A stretch of 48,118 nucleotides of DNA. It comes from Rhodococcus sp. 14-2470-1b (GTDB lineage Bacteria > Actinomycetota > Actinomycetes > Mycobacteriales > Mycobacteriaceae). Position numbers and translations under genes: made by a program. The notes beneath the pieces are model-generated. The model worked only from the letters and a program-made list of their open reading frames with translations. It did not search any database and was not told where the DNA came from. Where the stretch lies: assembly GCF_002259415.1 (NCBI RefSeq), contig NZ_NPFY01000020.1:1-48118 (forward strand), in the 5' to 3' direction. Each line of letters begins with the position of its first letter. The first letter of the stretch is position 1. Below are positions 22,940-31,406 of this stretch, in pieces.

Positions 22940-23922
22940 CACCGCCTCTCGACGAACTTCTCGTGTCCTCGCACGTCCTGTCTCTCCCGATGCGAACGAA
23001 GTTCCGCGGCATCACCACCCGCGAGGTGATGCTGTTCCGCGGACCTGCCGGCTGGGGCGAGTTCGGACCCTTCGTCGAGTACGACGACGCCGAATCGTCG
23101 AACTGGCTGCGCTCGGCCGTCGAAGCAGCGTGGGAGGGGCCACCCCAGCCGTATCGCGAACGTGTCCGTGTCAACGGAACAGTCCCCGCCGTCACCCCCG
23201 ACGAGGTGCCCGCCATCCTGGCCCGATACCCCGGCGTCGACACCGCCAAGGTCAAGGTCGCCGAGAAAGGACAGGGCAGCTTCGAGACGAGCGTCGCCGA
23301 CGACGTCGCGCGGGTTCGAGCCGTCCGGGCGCTCGTCCCACACGTCCGGGTCGACGCCAACGGCGGATGGACCGTCCCACAGGCGGTGAACGCCATCTCG
23401 GCGTTGCTGGAGGACGGCGACCTCGAGTACGTGGAACAACCCTGCGCGACGGTCGACGAGCTCGTCGAACTGCGACGTCTTCTCCCCGGAGTGCGTGTCG
23501 CGGCCGACGAGAGCATCCGGCGCGCCGAGGACCCGCTCCGTGTGGTCCGCGCAGGCGGAGCGGACGTCGCCGTCGTCAAGGTCGCTCCGCTCGGCGGCAT
23601 GCGGGCCCTACTCGAACTCGCCGGTGAACTCGAGGAGTACGGAGTGCCCGTGGTGGTGTCGAGTGCACTCGACTCCGCGGTGGGGATGGCATCGGGTCTC
23701 GCCGCTGCGGCCGCGATCCCCAGGCTGGAGTTCGCGTGCGGCCTCGGGACCGGAAGCCTGTTCACCGGCGATGTCGCGGACGGTCACGGCATCGTGGACG
23801 GAACCATCGCAGCCGTACCCGTCGAACCCGATCCGGAGAGATTGACGGCTCTCGCCGCCGCACCCGAGCGGGTGCAGTGGTGGCACGAGCGAGTTCGGCG
23901 AACATACACCGGCCTGCGGTAG
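22936..23922 (+). CDS. menC: o-succinylbenzoate synthase
   Basis: A 328-residue enolase-superfamily enzyme that dehydrates SHCHC to o-succinylbenzoate. The family catalytic set is visible: K105 and K107 (AKVKV), metal ligands D140 (VDANGGW), E167 (YVEQP) and D191 (AADES), and K215 (VVKVAPLGG). The N-terminal capping region is complete. The GTG start overlaps the stop of the thioesterase gene. In M. tuberculosis, as recalled, bpoC follows menC; here a different gene (23971) follows. Confidence 0.95.
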   Translation: MTPPLDELLVSSHVLSLPMRTKFRGITTREVMLFRGPAGWGEFGPFVEYDDAESSNWLRSAVEAAWEGPPQPYRERVRVNGTVPAVTPDEVPAILARYPGVDTAKVKVAEKGQGSFETSVADDVARVRAVRALVPHVRVDANGGWTVPQAVNAISALLEDGDLEYVEQPCATVDELVELRRLLPGVRVAADESIRRAEDPLRVVRAGGADVAVVKVAPLGGMRALLELAGELEEYGVPVVVSSALDSAVGMASGLAAAAAIPRLEFACGLGTGSLFTGDVADGHGIVDGTIAAVPVEPDPERLTALAAAPERVQWWHERVRRTYTGLR

Positions 23923-23970
23923 TCTTCCCCGGTTCGAAGGAAGAAACTGAACCTCCGGGAGGAATTCGAA

Positions 23971-24417
23971 GTGGTTGCTGCACTCAGGGAATCGTTGCTC
24001 GACGAGTCGAAGCGCGATGTTCTGCTGCCCGACGTCCTGGCGCTGATCGACGCCGAGGTGTCGGACAAGAAGGGCGCCAGTGGCCTGGCGGTCAAGGGCG
24101 GCTACGGAGCTGTCAAGAAGGTCGGACCGTCGTACATCGAAAAGGCCGTCGAAACGCTGTGGCCCGATTTCGTCGATCAGCTCGAGCCGTTCTGGCAGTC
24201 CTACAACGCCGCGCCCGCCGGGACGTTCTCCGATTACCTCGTCGCGAACTCGGACCAGGTGTCGAACGCGCTGCTGTCGGTGACGGACTCGCGCATCGAG
24301 GACACCGACAAGAGCGTCGTGAAGAAGTTCTACGGCAGCCTGCGCGGTTCCGCGCAGAAGAACGTCGCCGAGGCACTCCCGCGTCTGGGCGCACTGGTCA
24401 CCAAGTACGCCGCCTGA
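23971..24417 (+). CDS. conserved actinobacterial protein of unknown function (DUF6918-like)
   Basis: A 148-residue soluble, helical protein beginning VAALRESLLDESKRDVLLPD and ending LPRLGALVTKYAA. It contains a Lys/Gly stretch (KKGASGLAVKGGYGAVKK, 33-50) and aromatic positions in a middle helix (DQLEPFWQSYN). I associate it with the uncharacterised DUF6918 family, but not with certainty. A strong GGGAGGA ribosome site precedes the GTG at 23971. It is 48 bp downstream of menC and may belong to that operon. It is convergent with the DUF2252 gene. Confidence 0.75.
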   Translation: MVAALRESLLDESKRDVLLPDVLALIDAEVSDKKGASGLAVKGGYGAVKKVGPSYIEKAVETLWPDFVDQLEPFWQSYNAAPAGTFSDYLVANSDQVSNALLSVTDSRIEDTDKSVVKKFYGSLRGSAQKNVAEALPRLGALVTKYAA

Positions 24418-24424
24418 CCCCTAC

Positions 24425-24530
24425 GTGAGTGGAGCGGAACCGGCGGGTCACTCCGCAGGCTCCGCTCCCAGTAGGCTCCGCTCCCAGTAGGCTCCGCTGC
24501 CAGTGAACAAGGGCCTACATTTTCACTCAC
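24425..24530. terminator. hairpin-rich convergent intergenic region with three 16-bp tandem repeats
   Basis: GGAGCGGA (24431-24438) can pair with TCCGCTCC in the first repeat (24461-24468) or partly with later copies. Three direct repeats of about 16 bp (24456-24471, 24472-24487, 24488-24503; core AGGCTCCGCTCCCAG) each carry a GGCTCCGCT segment, so the 3' arm of the hairpin is multiplied. Outer arms GTGAGT/ACTCAC lie at 24425-24430 and 24525-24530. The place between two convergent stop codons suits a bidirectional terminator. Confidence 0.5.
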
Positions 24531-25942
24531 AGCGCGAAGCGGCCCCGGCGAACGGCGTCGACGAGCAACGCGTGATCGGCCTCGGTCTGATCGGCGTACA
24601 GCCGGGCGAACCTGCACAGCGCGATATCGAGCGTGTCGGACTTGCCCACGTAACCGGCGATCATCGAGGCGCCACTGGTACGCGCATGCCCCTTGGCCAG
24701 TAGTCGACCGACCACTCCCGCGTAGTCGACGAGGGCAGGAGCATCGATCGAACCCAGATCGATCGTGCCCTTCATGTTCCGGAACTGCCGCACGTAGTAC
24801 TGCCTGCCGTCGATGGTGGTCCACCCCAGCAGCGGATCGCTCACCGTCTGCAGATCCTGCTGGTACTCGACCACGCGCTGCCCCTGATGCGCGTGCCACG
24901 CATCCTTGCCGTGCACGTACGGCGCCAACACCGAACGCCGCGCCTGCTTGAGTTGCAGGAACACCACGTCGTCCGGGCTCGATCCCTCGAGCAGTGCCAC
25001 GTACGCCCGCAGTCCGACGCTTCCGACGCCGACGACTCGATGCGCGACGTCGATGAGCGTGTACCCACCGAGCACCCGACGCCAGTGCGGGGAGAGCGTC
25101 GTCAGGTACTCGTCCAGCCCCTCGGCCAGGAGATCCTCGTCGCGGGCCGAGATGCGGGTGGTGATCGGGGGCTCCTCGACCAGCCTGCGGGTGCCTTCGT
25201 GTTCCTCGGTGAACCTCGGAAGAACGCGGTCGCTGGTGCGCCGACGAGCCTTCTTCGTGGCTCGCTTGATCTCCTTGCGCAGCGAACCCTCGGTGGCGTC
25301 GGCCTGCAATTTCTCCGCGGTGAGCCGTTGGAACGACCGCGACATCAGGGGCTCGTCGGCCAAGCGTGACACCTCGACGCGATACGCCCGCACGCATGCG
25401 GCGACGGCCTCCTCGCACTGGGCTTCGGTGCGTCCGTTCTGCCGGCCGGCCACCCAGATGCTCGCGACGAGGCGTCGGAGATCCCATTCCCACCCGCCGG
25501 GGTGCGCCTCGTCGAAATCGTTCAGATCGATCACCAGGTCACGCTCGGGAGATGCGTAGAACCCGAAATTGCCGAGATGCGAGTCGCCGCTGATCACAGG
25601 GTTGATTCCGGTCGACGGCAGCAGGGCCACGTCTCTGGCCATGACGATCGCGGTGCCGCGCAGGAACCCGTACGGCGACTCCACCATCCGTTCGGCACGT
25701 ACCGGAATGAGCCAGTCGATCCGGCCGTCGTGGGAGAACTCGATCTGGCGGATGGGATCGTATCGATCTGCGGGCGGCGTCCAATCGCCCATCGACTCGC
25801 GGGAGACTTTGTCACGCAACTGCCTGCCGAGTTCGTAGCGTTCGGCACGTGGCGTCGGCCGTGATCTGAGCGAGGCGTAGGCCTGACGACCGACTTCGCC
25901 GACCTCGGGGAGCACTGCATGACCTTTTCGAGCATCGGGCAT
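24527..25942 (-). CDS. DUF2252 family protein (kinase-like fold)
   Basis: A 471-residue soluble protein of the DUF2252 family. Marks include the N-terminal basic/aromatic region, SGDSHLGNFGFYASPERDLV and IDLNDFDEAHPGGWEWDLRR. These look like the catalytic loop and metal-binding Asp of aminoglycoside-phosphotransferase-like folds, with H-x-x-N and D-F-D-E in order. The C-terminal part carries KGHARTSG and the family end RFARLYADQTEADHA. The substrate is unknown. It lies 24 bp after the flavin reductase gene on the same strand, so they are likely one unit. Confidence 0.9.
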   Translation of the reverse strand: MPDARKGHAVLPEVGEVGRQAYASLRSRPTPRAERYELGRQLRDKVSRESMGDWTPPADRYDPIRQIEFSHDGRIDWLIPVRAERMVESPYGFLRGTAIVMARDVALLPSTGINPVISGDSHLGNFGFYASPERDLVIDLNDFDEAHPGGWEWDLRRLVASIWVAGRQNGRTEAQCEEAVAACVRAYRVEVSRLADEPLMSRSFQRLTAEKLQADATEGSLRKEIKRATKKARRRTSDRVLPRFTEEHEGTRRLVEEPPITTRISARDEDLLAEGLDEYLTTLSPHWRRVLGGYTLIDVAHRVVGVGSVGLRAYVALLEGSSPDDVVFLQLKQARRSVLAPYVHGKDAWHAHQGQRVVEYQQDLQTVSDPLLGWTTIDGRQYYVRQFRNMKGTIDLGSIDAPALVDYAGVVGRLLAKGHARTSGASMIAGYVGKSDTLDIALCRFARLYADQTEADHALLVDAVRRGRFAL

Positions 25943-25966
25943 GGCTTGAACTCTATGACCTATGCC

Positions 25967-26572
25967 TCACTCAGTGGTGTCGGGACGCCTGGGTCGATCC
26001 AACAGACGAACCTCGGGAGGGAGGCCCCATTCGTTGCGGCCGAGTCGACTCACCGGGGCTACGGCGGCGAACGACGGCAAGCCGTCGTCGGCAAGGGCGT
26101 CGGTGCGGACGGCGAGTGCGACGACGCGGCCCATGACGACGAAGGAATTGCCGACCTCGACGATTCGGTGCAGCGACGCCTCGATCGCGACGGGTGAACC
26201 GGCGACGCGAGGAGGTGCGACCTTCTCGCTTGGTTCGCTTGCGATGCCGAGCTCTTCGAGTTCGCTGACACCGTGTTCGTAGCCGGCCGAGGACGCGTTG
26301 ATCTGCTCGACCATCGACTCGGTGGCCACGTTGATCACGAACTCACCTGTGGCTTCGATGTTCCGCAGGCTGTCCTTGCGACCCACCGATGTGAATTGCA
26401 CGACCGGCGGCGTCGACGAGGACACCGAAAAGAAGCTGTAGGGCGCGAGATTGGCCACACCGTCGGCCGACACTGTGGACACCCAGGCGATGGGACGCGG
26501 CACTACTGAGGCTGTGAGCAGGGAATAGAAGCCGCCCGGCGGCATCTCGGACGGATCGAAGACAGTTCGCAC
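25967..26572 (-). CDS. flavin reductase-like FMN-binding split-barrel protein
   Basis: A 201-residue protein of the flavin reductase / PadR-independent split-barrel group. Residues 12-60 (PGGFYSLLTASVVPRPIAWV, then NLAPYSFFSVSSSTPPVV) form the FMN-binding region, and INVATESMVEQI and the central barrel strands follow. Members bind FMN and often reduce it for a partner monooxygenase, but no partner is next to it. The GTG at 26572 is taken as start. It is divergent from menD, with a short palindrome in the 73-bp gap. Confidence 0.88.
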   Translation of the reverse strand: MRTVFDPSEMPPGGFYSLLTASVVPRPIAWVSTVSADGVANLAPYSFFSVSSSTPPVVQFTSVGRKDSLRNIEATGEFVINVATESMVEQINASSAGYEHGVSELEELGIASEPSEKVAPPRVAGSPVAIEASLHRIVEVGNSFVVMGRVVALAVRTDALADDGLPSFAAVAPVSRLGRNEWGLPPEVRLLDRPRRPDTTE

Positions 26573-26579
26573 TCCTTCA

Positions 26580-26594
26580 TCGTGTCAAACACGA
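26580..26594. promoter_or_regulatory. short palindrome between flavin reductase gene and menD
   Basis: TCGTGT (26580-26585) and ACACGA (26589-26594) are inverted around CAA. It begins 8 bp upstream of the flavin reductase start codon, where a repressor could block that promoter. Six-base arms are weak evidence on their own. Confidence 0.35.
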
Positions 26595-26645
26595 CACAGG
26601 CGGGCCGACTAGGGCGCCGACGCGAGAATCTGACAATCTGAAGTG

Positions 26646-28280
26646 GTGAACCCGTCCAGTGCTCAGGCCACAGCCGTCGTCGACGAACTCGTCCGCGGCG
26701 GTGTTCGCGACGTCGTGCTCTGCCCGGGATCACGGAACGCGCCGCTCGCGTTCGCTCTGCAGCAAGCCGACGCTGACGGACGGCTTCGCTTGCACATGCG
26801 CATCGACGAACGCACCGCAGGGTTCCTCGCGATCGGTCTGATCCTCGGCAGCGGTGCCCCGGTACCCGTGGTGATGACGTCCGGCACCGCCGTCGCCAAC
26901 CTCGGCCCCGCCGTCCTCGAAGCCAACTACGCCCGCCTGCCGCTGATCGTGCTCAGCGCGAACCGCCCGTACGAAATGCTCGGAACCGGCGCCAACCAGA
27001 CCGTCGAACAGCTCGGGCTCTTCGGAAGCCAGGTCCGCGCCACCATCAGCCTGGGCCTCGCCGAGACCGATGCACAGAACAGTCAGTGGCGCAGCGCCGT
27101 GTGCCGTGTCCTTGCCGCATCGCGCGGAACCAGGTCCGGAAACGCAGGCCCCGTGCACTTCGACATCCCACTGCGCGAGCCCCTCGTGCCCGATCTCGCC
27201 GACGCCACCGCCGCACCCGCCGGCCGCGCCGACGGGACCGCCTGGACGACGACCCAGCAGGCGACGCTGGACGTACCCGTCGACATCGATCTGTCGATCG
27301 ACACCGTCGTCGTCTCCGGGCACGGCGCGGCGTTGCGGCCGGAACTGGCGGGGTTGCCGACCGTCGCCGAACCCACAGCGCCGCTGCACGGGCTGCCGCT
27401 CCATCCGCTCGCGCTGGCGCAGCTGAGGCCGAAGCAGGCGATCATCACCGGCCGACCGACGCTTCATCGCCCGGTCTCCGCCCTGCTCGCGAATCCCGAT
27501 GTCGACGTATTCGCGATCACGACGGGTCCGCGGTGGCCCGATGTCTCCGGCAACGTGCTGGCCACCGGAACACGGGCCGTGGTCACAGGTAGCCCGAGCG
27601 AGGGGTGGCTCGCGCGTTGCGGTGAACTGTCCGCGCGCGCCGACATCGCAGTGCGGGACCAGCTGGCGGCTCACCCGAAACCCACCGGCCTCCACGTCGC
27701 CGCGACGGTCATGTCCTCGTTGCGGGACGGTGACCAACTGCTGCTCGGAGCATCCAACCCGGTGCGCGACGCCGCACTCGTGGCGTACCCGACACCGGGA
27801 GTCCGGGTGCGGTCCAACCGCGGTGTCGCCGGTATCGACGGCACCGTGTCGACGGCCGTCGGCGCGGCCCTGACGAGCCCCGGACGCACCATCGCGTTGC
27901 TCGGCGACCTGACCTTCCTGCACGACGCATCGGGCCTGCTCATCGGAACCGGTGAGCCGAGGCCGGAGGACTTGACGATCGTCGTCGCCAACGACGACGG
28001 AGGCGGCATCTTCGAACTGCTCGAACAGGGCGATCCGCAGTACGCCGGTGCATTCGAGCGTGTCTTCGGAACCCCGCACGGCATGGACCTCGCGGCCCTC
28101 TGCGCGGCCTACCGAATTCCGCACTCCCGCGTCGACGTGACCGAACTGGCCGCCGCGCTCGCCGGCACCGCTCCTGGTCGTTCCGCAGGCTCCACTCCTG
28201 CCGGCATTCGGGTGCTCGAAGTGACGACCGAACGCTCCGGCCTGCGTGAACTGCACGCCGGCATTCGCGCTCGGCTGTAG
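26646..28280 (+). CDS. menD: SEPHCHC synthase
   Basis: A 544-residue thiamine-diphosphate enzyme that joins 2-oxoglutarate and isochorismate, the first committed menaquinone step. The N-terminus [20 protein letters not shown] and the segments [28 protein letters not shown] and [20 protein letters not shown] are MenD hallmarks. The ThDP-binding part is [15 protein letters not shown] with [15 protein letters not shown]. The second of two adjacent GTG codons (26646) is chosen because VNPS aligns with the MNPS start I recall for M. tuberculosis MenD. GACAAT at 26632-26637 would give a nearly leaderless mRNA. Confidence 0.96.
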   Translation: MNPSSAQATAVVDELVRGGVRDVVLCPGSRNAPLAFALQQADADGRLRLHMRIDERTAGFLAIGLILGSGAPVPVVMTSGTAVANLGPAVLEANYARLPLIVLSANRPYEMLGTGANQTVEQLGLFGSQVRATISLGLAETDAQNSQWRSAVCRVLAASRGTRSGNAGPVHFDIPLREPLVPDLADATAAPAGRADGTAWTTTQQATLDVPVDIDLSIDTVVVSGHGAALRPELAGLPTVAEPTAPLHGLPLHPLALAQLRPKQAIITGRPTLHRPVSALLANPDVDVFAITTGPRWPDVSGNVLATGTRAVVTGSPSEGWLARCGELSARADIAVRDQLAAHPKPTGLHVAATVMSSLRDGDQLLLGASNPVRDAALVAYPTPGVRVRSNRGVAGIDGTVSTAVGAALTSPGRTIALLGDLTFLHDASGLLIGTGEPRPEDLTIVVANDDGGGIFELLEQGDPQYAGAFERVFGTPHGMDLAALCAAYRIPHSRVDVTELAAALAGTAPGRSAGSTPAGIRVLEVTTERSGLRELHAGIRARL

Positions 28281-28288
28281 GAGTTCGG

Positions 28289-28795
28289 TCAGTCGGTGTC
28301 TCTCGCTTCGGCCCACTCGACGGTCTCGCGGGTTTCCTGGTCGACCATGTCCTTGATCATGTCGTTGATGAGCGACTCGATCTTGCCGCCGATCAGAGGG
28401 ATCTTGACGGTCGAGCGGCCGCGCACCGTCAGGACCGACCCGTCACCGTCGGGTCGAAGCGCCAATGTGCCCTCGACCTTCGCGGGCAGCGACGACGAGC
28501 CGCCCGCGAGGGTGCCGTCGGCTGCATCGCCGTCGAGTGGCCCCCAATGGTCGGTGCGGGTGATCAGCAACTTGCCCTTGATGACCTTCTTGACGAACCC
28601 CGGCAGCTCGGACGTGCCGACTTCCTCGGAGATGTCGACGGTGAAAGCGCCGTCCTCGTGGCGGATCATTTCGTATCCGTCGGTCTTCTTCGCCTTCTCG
28701 AACCGCGCCAGCCACTGATCTTCACTGGTCAGTGCTTCGTGGACGTCGGCGGGAGGGTACTCGGAGACGATCGTGAACTCGAAGTCGCGAGACAT
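28289..28795 (-). CDS. DUF2505 family protein (SRPBCC/START-like fold)
   Basis: A 168-residue soluble protein. The start SRDFEFTIVSEYPPADVHEA and the alternating strands with a long C-terminal helix (GGKIESLINDMIKDMVDQET) are typical of DUF2505, a ligand-binding SRPBCC-like fold of unknown ligand. The ATG at 28795 is the natural family start. The gene ends 8 bp from the convergent menD end and is divergent from the DUF3592 gene. Confidence 0.87.
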   Translation of the reverse strand: MSRDFEFTIVSEYPPADVHEALTSEDQWLARFEKAKKTDGYEMIRHEDGAFTVDISEEVGTSELPGFVKKVIKGKLLITRTDHWGPLDGDAADGTLAGGSSSLPAKVEGTLALRPDGDGSVLTVRGRSTVKIPLIGGKIESLINDMIKDMVDQETRETVEWAEARDTD

Positions 28796-28852
28796 GCCAG
28801 CAGACGCTACCTAAAGAGGCGAGCCGGTGGGCGCACAGTAACGTTTATCGGC

Positions 28853-29275
28853 GTGAGCACCCCGAAAGTCACGCATCGAGCGCGGATCTCCGTCCTGATC
28901 GTCGCTACCGGGATTTCCGTTCTGGCGTTCCTGTTGGTGGTCGCGGCGTGGCAGAACGATCGCACCATCACCTCGGACGAGGGACGCGCGACGGCGGAAG
29001 TGCTGTCGGCGGGAAAGCTGCGTTCCGCGGTCAGCTTCGTCACCCCGGACGGTGTCACCCACAATCCGCAACTGGGCGTGTTGTATCCGACGAATCTCGT
29101 TGCGGGTCAACGCATCGATGTCGAATATGCGAAGGCGGATCCCGATCTGGTCAGGGTGGCGGGGAGAAACGCAGGCGTTGCGATCATTCCTGCGGCATCG
29201 GTCGTCGTCGTCACCTGGCTCGTCGCGGGTGGAGTGTTGTTCCTTCTCCGGCGGCGGGAGAAGTCGGCTTTCTGA
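28853..29275 (+). CDS. two-helix membrane protein, DUF3592-like (Rv0556-like)
   Basis: A 140-residue protein. One membrane helix is at about 12-32 (ISVLIVATGISVLAFLLVVA) and a second at about 108-132, next to a C-terminal basic stretch (RRREKS). The region between is an extracytoplasmic domain with VSFVTPDGVTHNPQLGVLYP and GQRIDVEYAKADPDLVRVAG, the pattern of DUF3592 domains. Its place between menD and the mannosyltransferase gene matches Rv0556 as recalled. The GTG at 28853 is preceded by TAACGT (28839-28844), compatible with a very short leader. Confidence 0.82.
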   Translation: MSTPKVTHRARISVLIVATGISVLAFLLVVAAWQNDRTITSDEGRATAEVLSAGKLRSAVSFVTPDGVTHNPQLGVLYPTNLVAGQRIDVEYAKADPDLVRVAGRNAGVAIIPAASVVVVTWLVAGGVLFLLRRREKSAF

Positions 29276-29292
29276 TCGGTCGAGTGCAACGT

Positions 29293-29351
29293 ATTGCCCG
29301 ATACTCCGCCCATCGACGGAATTGCGGCAATCGACGAAAGTATCGGGCAAT
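29293..29351. repeat. 59-bp nested inverted repeat in the 273-bp gap before mgtA
   Basis: Perfect 13-bp arms ATTGCCCGATACT (29293-29305) and AGTATCGGGCAAT (29339-29351) enclose 33 bp that contain a second palindrome, ATTGC-G-GCAAT, flanked by direct ATCGACG copies. No run of T follows either arm. It may be a transcript-end structure for the DUF3592 gene or a dispersed palindromic element. The rest of the gap to 29548 shows nothing I can assign. Confidence 0.7.
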
Positions 29352-29548
29352 TCATCGCATCATGAGGGATCGTGGGTCAGGCGGTGCACGACGTGACCCG
29401 TCCGCAGTGCTGTGTCGACGCTCTCGCGGATCCATCGTCGTCTCGCGCCGGGACTCTTGCGTGACGCCGCGCAGCATTAGCGCGAACTTCGCCCGCTCGT
29501 AACGTCGGCGCTGCCGGATGGTCCGAGTCCGGCTCCACACTGAGGATC

Positions 29549-30685
29549 GTGCGAGTAGCCATCGTTGCGGAATCGTTCCTACCCAACATGAACGGCGTCA
29601 CGAATTCGGTGCTTCGAGTTCTCGAACATCTCCGACGCACCGGCCACGACGCCATGGTCGTCGCTCCGGACAATCCAGCGGGCAAACCGCGAGCCTCGAT
29701 CGAGCACGATCGCGTACCGGTCCATCGCGTCCCGGCCGTCATGGTCCCCAAGATCAGCTCGCTTCCTGTCGGCGTGCCCGGTCCGGGCCTGACGGCGACG
29801 ATCCGTGAATTCGCGCCGGATGTCGTTCACCTCGCGTCTCCGTTCCTGCTCGGTGCGGGCGGACTCGCAGCGGCAAGCCGTCTCGGTGTGCCCGCGGTGG
29901 CGGTCTACCAGACCGACGTCGCAGGGTTTGCCGAAAGCTACGGCCTCGGTCTGACATCCCGTGCGGCATGGCGGTGGACACGTCGGGTTCACCGCGGAGC
30001 GGCACGGACGTTGGCCCCGTCGAGCTCGGCCGTCGAAGCTCTCGAACTGCACGGTGTTCCGCGGGTCCACCGTTGGGCCCGAGGCGTCGACGCCGTCCGT
30101 TTCGCGCCGTCGTCGCGCCGGGAGGCGCTGCGTACGCAGTGGGCGCCCGACGGCAGGCTGATCGTCGGATTCGTCGGGCGGCTTGCACCGGAGAAGCACG
30201 TCGAACGACTCGCTGCTCTGCCCGACGACGTGCAGGTGGTGATCGTCGGCGACGGTCCGGACAGGGGCGCACTCGAGAAGCTGATGCCGACGGCGGTCTT
30301 CACCGGCCAGCTCGGCGGCGACGAGTTGGCGCAGGCGTACGCGAGCTTCGACGTCTTCGTGCACCCCGGTGAGCACGAGACGTTCTGCCAAGCCGTCCAG
30401 GAAGCACTCGCCAGCGGCGTCCCGGTGATCGGTCCCGACGCCGGAGGCCCACGTGACCTGGTGGCGCACTGCCGCAACGGCTACCTGTTGCCCGTCGACA
30501 GATTCTGCGAGTTGCTGCCGAGCGCTGTGGCGGCGTTGGCCTCGCCTGTCATGCGTGCCCGGTTCGGTGAGGCCGCCCGCACGTCGGTGCTGCACCGCAC
30601 CTGGCCCGCCATCTGCGACGAGTTGCTCGGCCACTACGGCGACGTCCTCGGGTGGCAGCGCGAGCGGTCGCTGAGAACAGCCTGA
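29549..30685 (+). CDS. mgtA: GT4 mannosyltransferase, MgtA/PimB'-type
   Basis: A 378-residue GT-B glycosyltransferase of family 4. The N-terminal acceptor half starts [17 protein letters not shown] and has the linker [13 protein letters not shown]. The donor half has [30 protein letters not shown] and the E-x7-E motif region [16 protein letters not shown]. The order menD - DUF3592 - this gene - menG equals Rv0555-Rv0558, where Rv0557 (MgtA/PimB') uses GDP-mannose to build mannosylated lipids (Ac1PIM2 or glucuronic-acid-based glycolipids). Function in lipomannan or PIM assembly is inferred from that orthology. The start is the GTG at 29549. Confidence 0.92.
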   Translation: MRVAIVAESFLPNMNGVTNSVLRVLEHLRRTGHDAMVVAPDNPAGKPRASIEHDRVPVHRVPAVMVPKISSLPVGVPGPGLTATIREFAPDVVHLASPFLLGAGGLAAASRLGVPAVAVYQTDVAGFAESYGLGLTSRAAWRWTRRVHRGAARTLAPSSSAVEALELHGVPRVHRWARGVDAVRFAPSSRREALRTQWAPDGRLIVGFVGRLAPEKHVERLAALPDDVQVVIVGDGPDRGALEKLMPTAVFTGQLGGDELAQAYASFDVFVHPGEHETFCQAVQEALASGVPVIGPDAGGPRDLVAHCRNGYLLPVDRFCELLPSAVAALASPVMRARFGEAARTSVLHRTWPAICDELLGHYGDVLGWQRERSLRTA

Positions 30686-30710
30686 TCCCGGCGGCGGTAA
30701 ACTCGATCGT

Positions 30711-31403
30711 GTGCCTACAAGTTCACGTGCCACCCTCGAGAAGGAACCGCACGAGGTCGCCTCGATGTTCGACGGCGTCGCCCGTCGGTACGACATCACC
30801 AACACCGTTCTGTCGTTCGGTCAGGATCGCAGTTGGCGGAAGCTGACCCGCGCTGCGTTGAACCTGAAGCCGGGGGAGAAGGTCCTGGATCTCGCGGCTG
30901 GAACCGGGGTCTCCACGGTCGAACTGGCGCGTAGCGGCGCATGGTGCGTCGCAACCGATTTCTCGAAGGGGATGCTGCAGGCGGGCGCTGCGCGGCCGGT
31001 GCCGATGGTGGCCGGCGACGCCATGCACCTGCCGTACGCCGATGCCAGTTTCGACGCCGCGACCATCTCCTTCGGGCTGCGGAACGTCTCCGACTTCCAG
31101 GCGGGTCTGAGGGAAATCGCGCGTGTCACCAAGCCCGGCGGGCGCCTCGTGATCTGTGAATTCTCGACGCCGACGTTCACCCCGTTCCGCACGGTGTACA
31201 TGGAATATCTGATGAAGATGCTTCCTGCCGTCGCGCGGGCCGTCTCGTCGAACCCGGACGCCTACGTCTACCTGGCGGAATCGATCCGCGCCTGGCCGAC
31301 GCAGGAGCAGTTGGCCACCACCATCGCCGAGTCGGGCTGGTCCGGCGTGCAATGGCGCAATCTCACCGGCGGAATCGTCGCACTGCACCGCGCCGTGCGC
31401 TGA
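30711..31403 (+). CDS. menG: demethylmenaquinone methyltransferase
   Basis: A 230-residue UbiE/MenG methyltransferase carrying out the last ring methylation of menaquinone. It has the signature [18 protein letters not shown], motif [35 protein letters not shown] and [19 protein letters not shown] at 30698-30703 places the transcription start at about 30710-30711, which makes the GTG at 30711 a good leaderless start. It ends 3 bp from the convergent menJ gene. Confidence 0.95.
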   Translation: MPTSSRATLEKEPHEVASMFDGVARRYDITNTVLSFGQDRSWRKLTRAALNLKPGEKVLDLAAGTGVSTVELARSGAWCVATDFSKGMLQAGAARPVPMVAGDAMHLPYADASFDAATISFGLRNVSDFQAGLREIARVTKPGGRLVICEFSTPTFTPFRTVYMEYLMKMLPAVARAVSSNPDAYVYLAESIRAWPTQEQLATTIAESGWSGVQWRNLTGGIVALHRAVR

Positions 31404-31406
31404 TCG

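Noticed and set aside
26730..28316. A 528-codon leftward frame opposite menD
   Set aside because: Low-complexity Arg/Gly-rich translation with no motifs, while menD on the other strand is complete and conserved.
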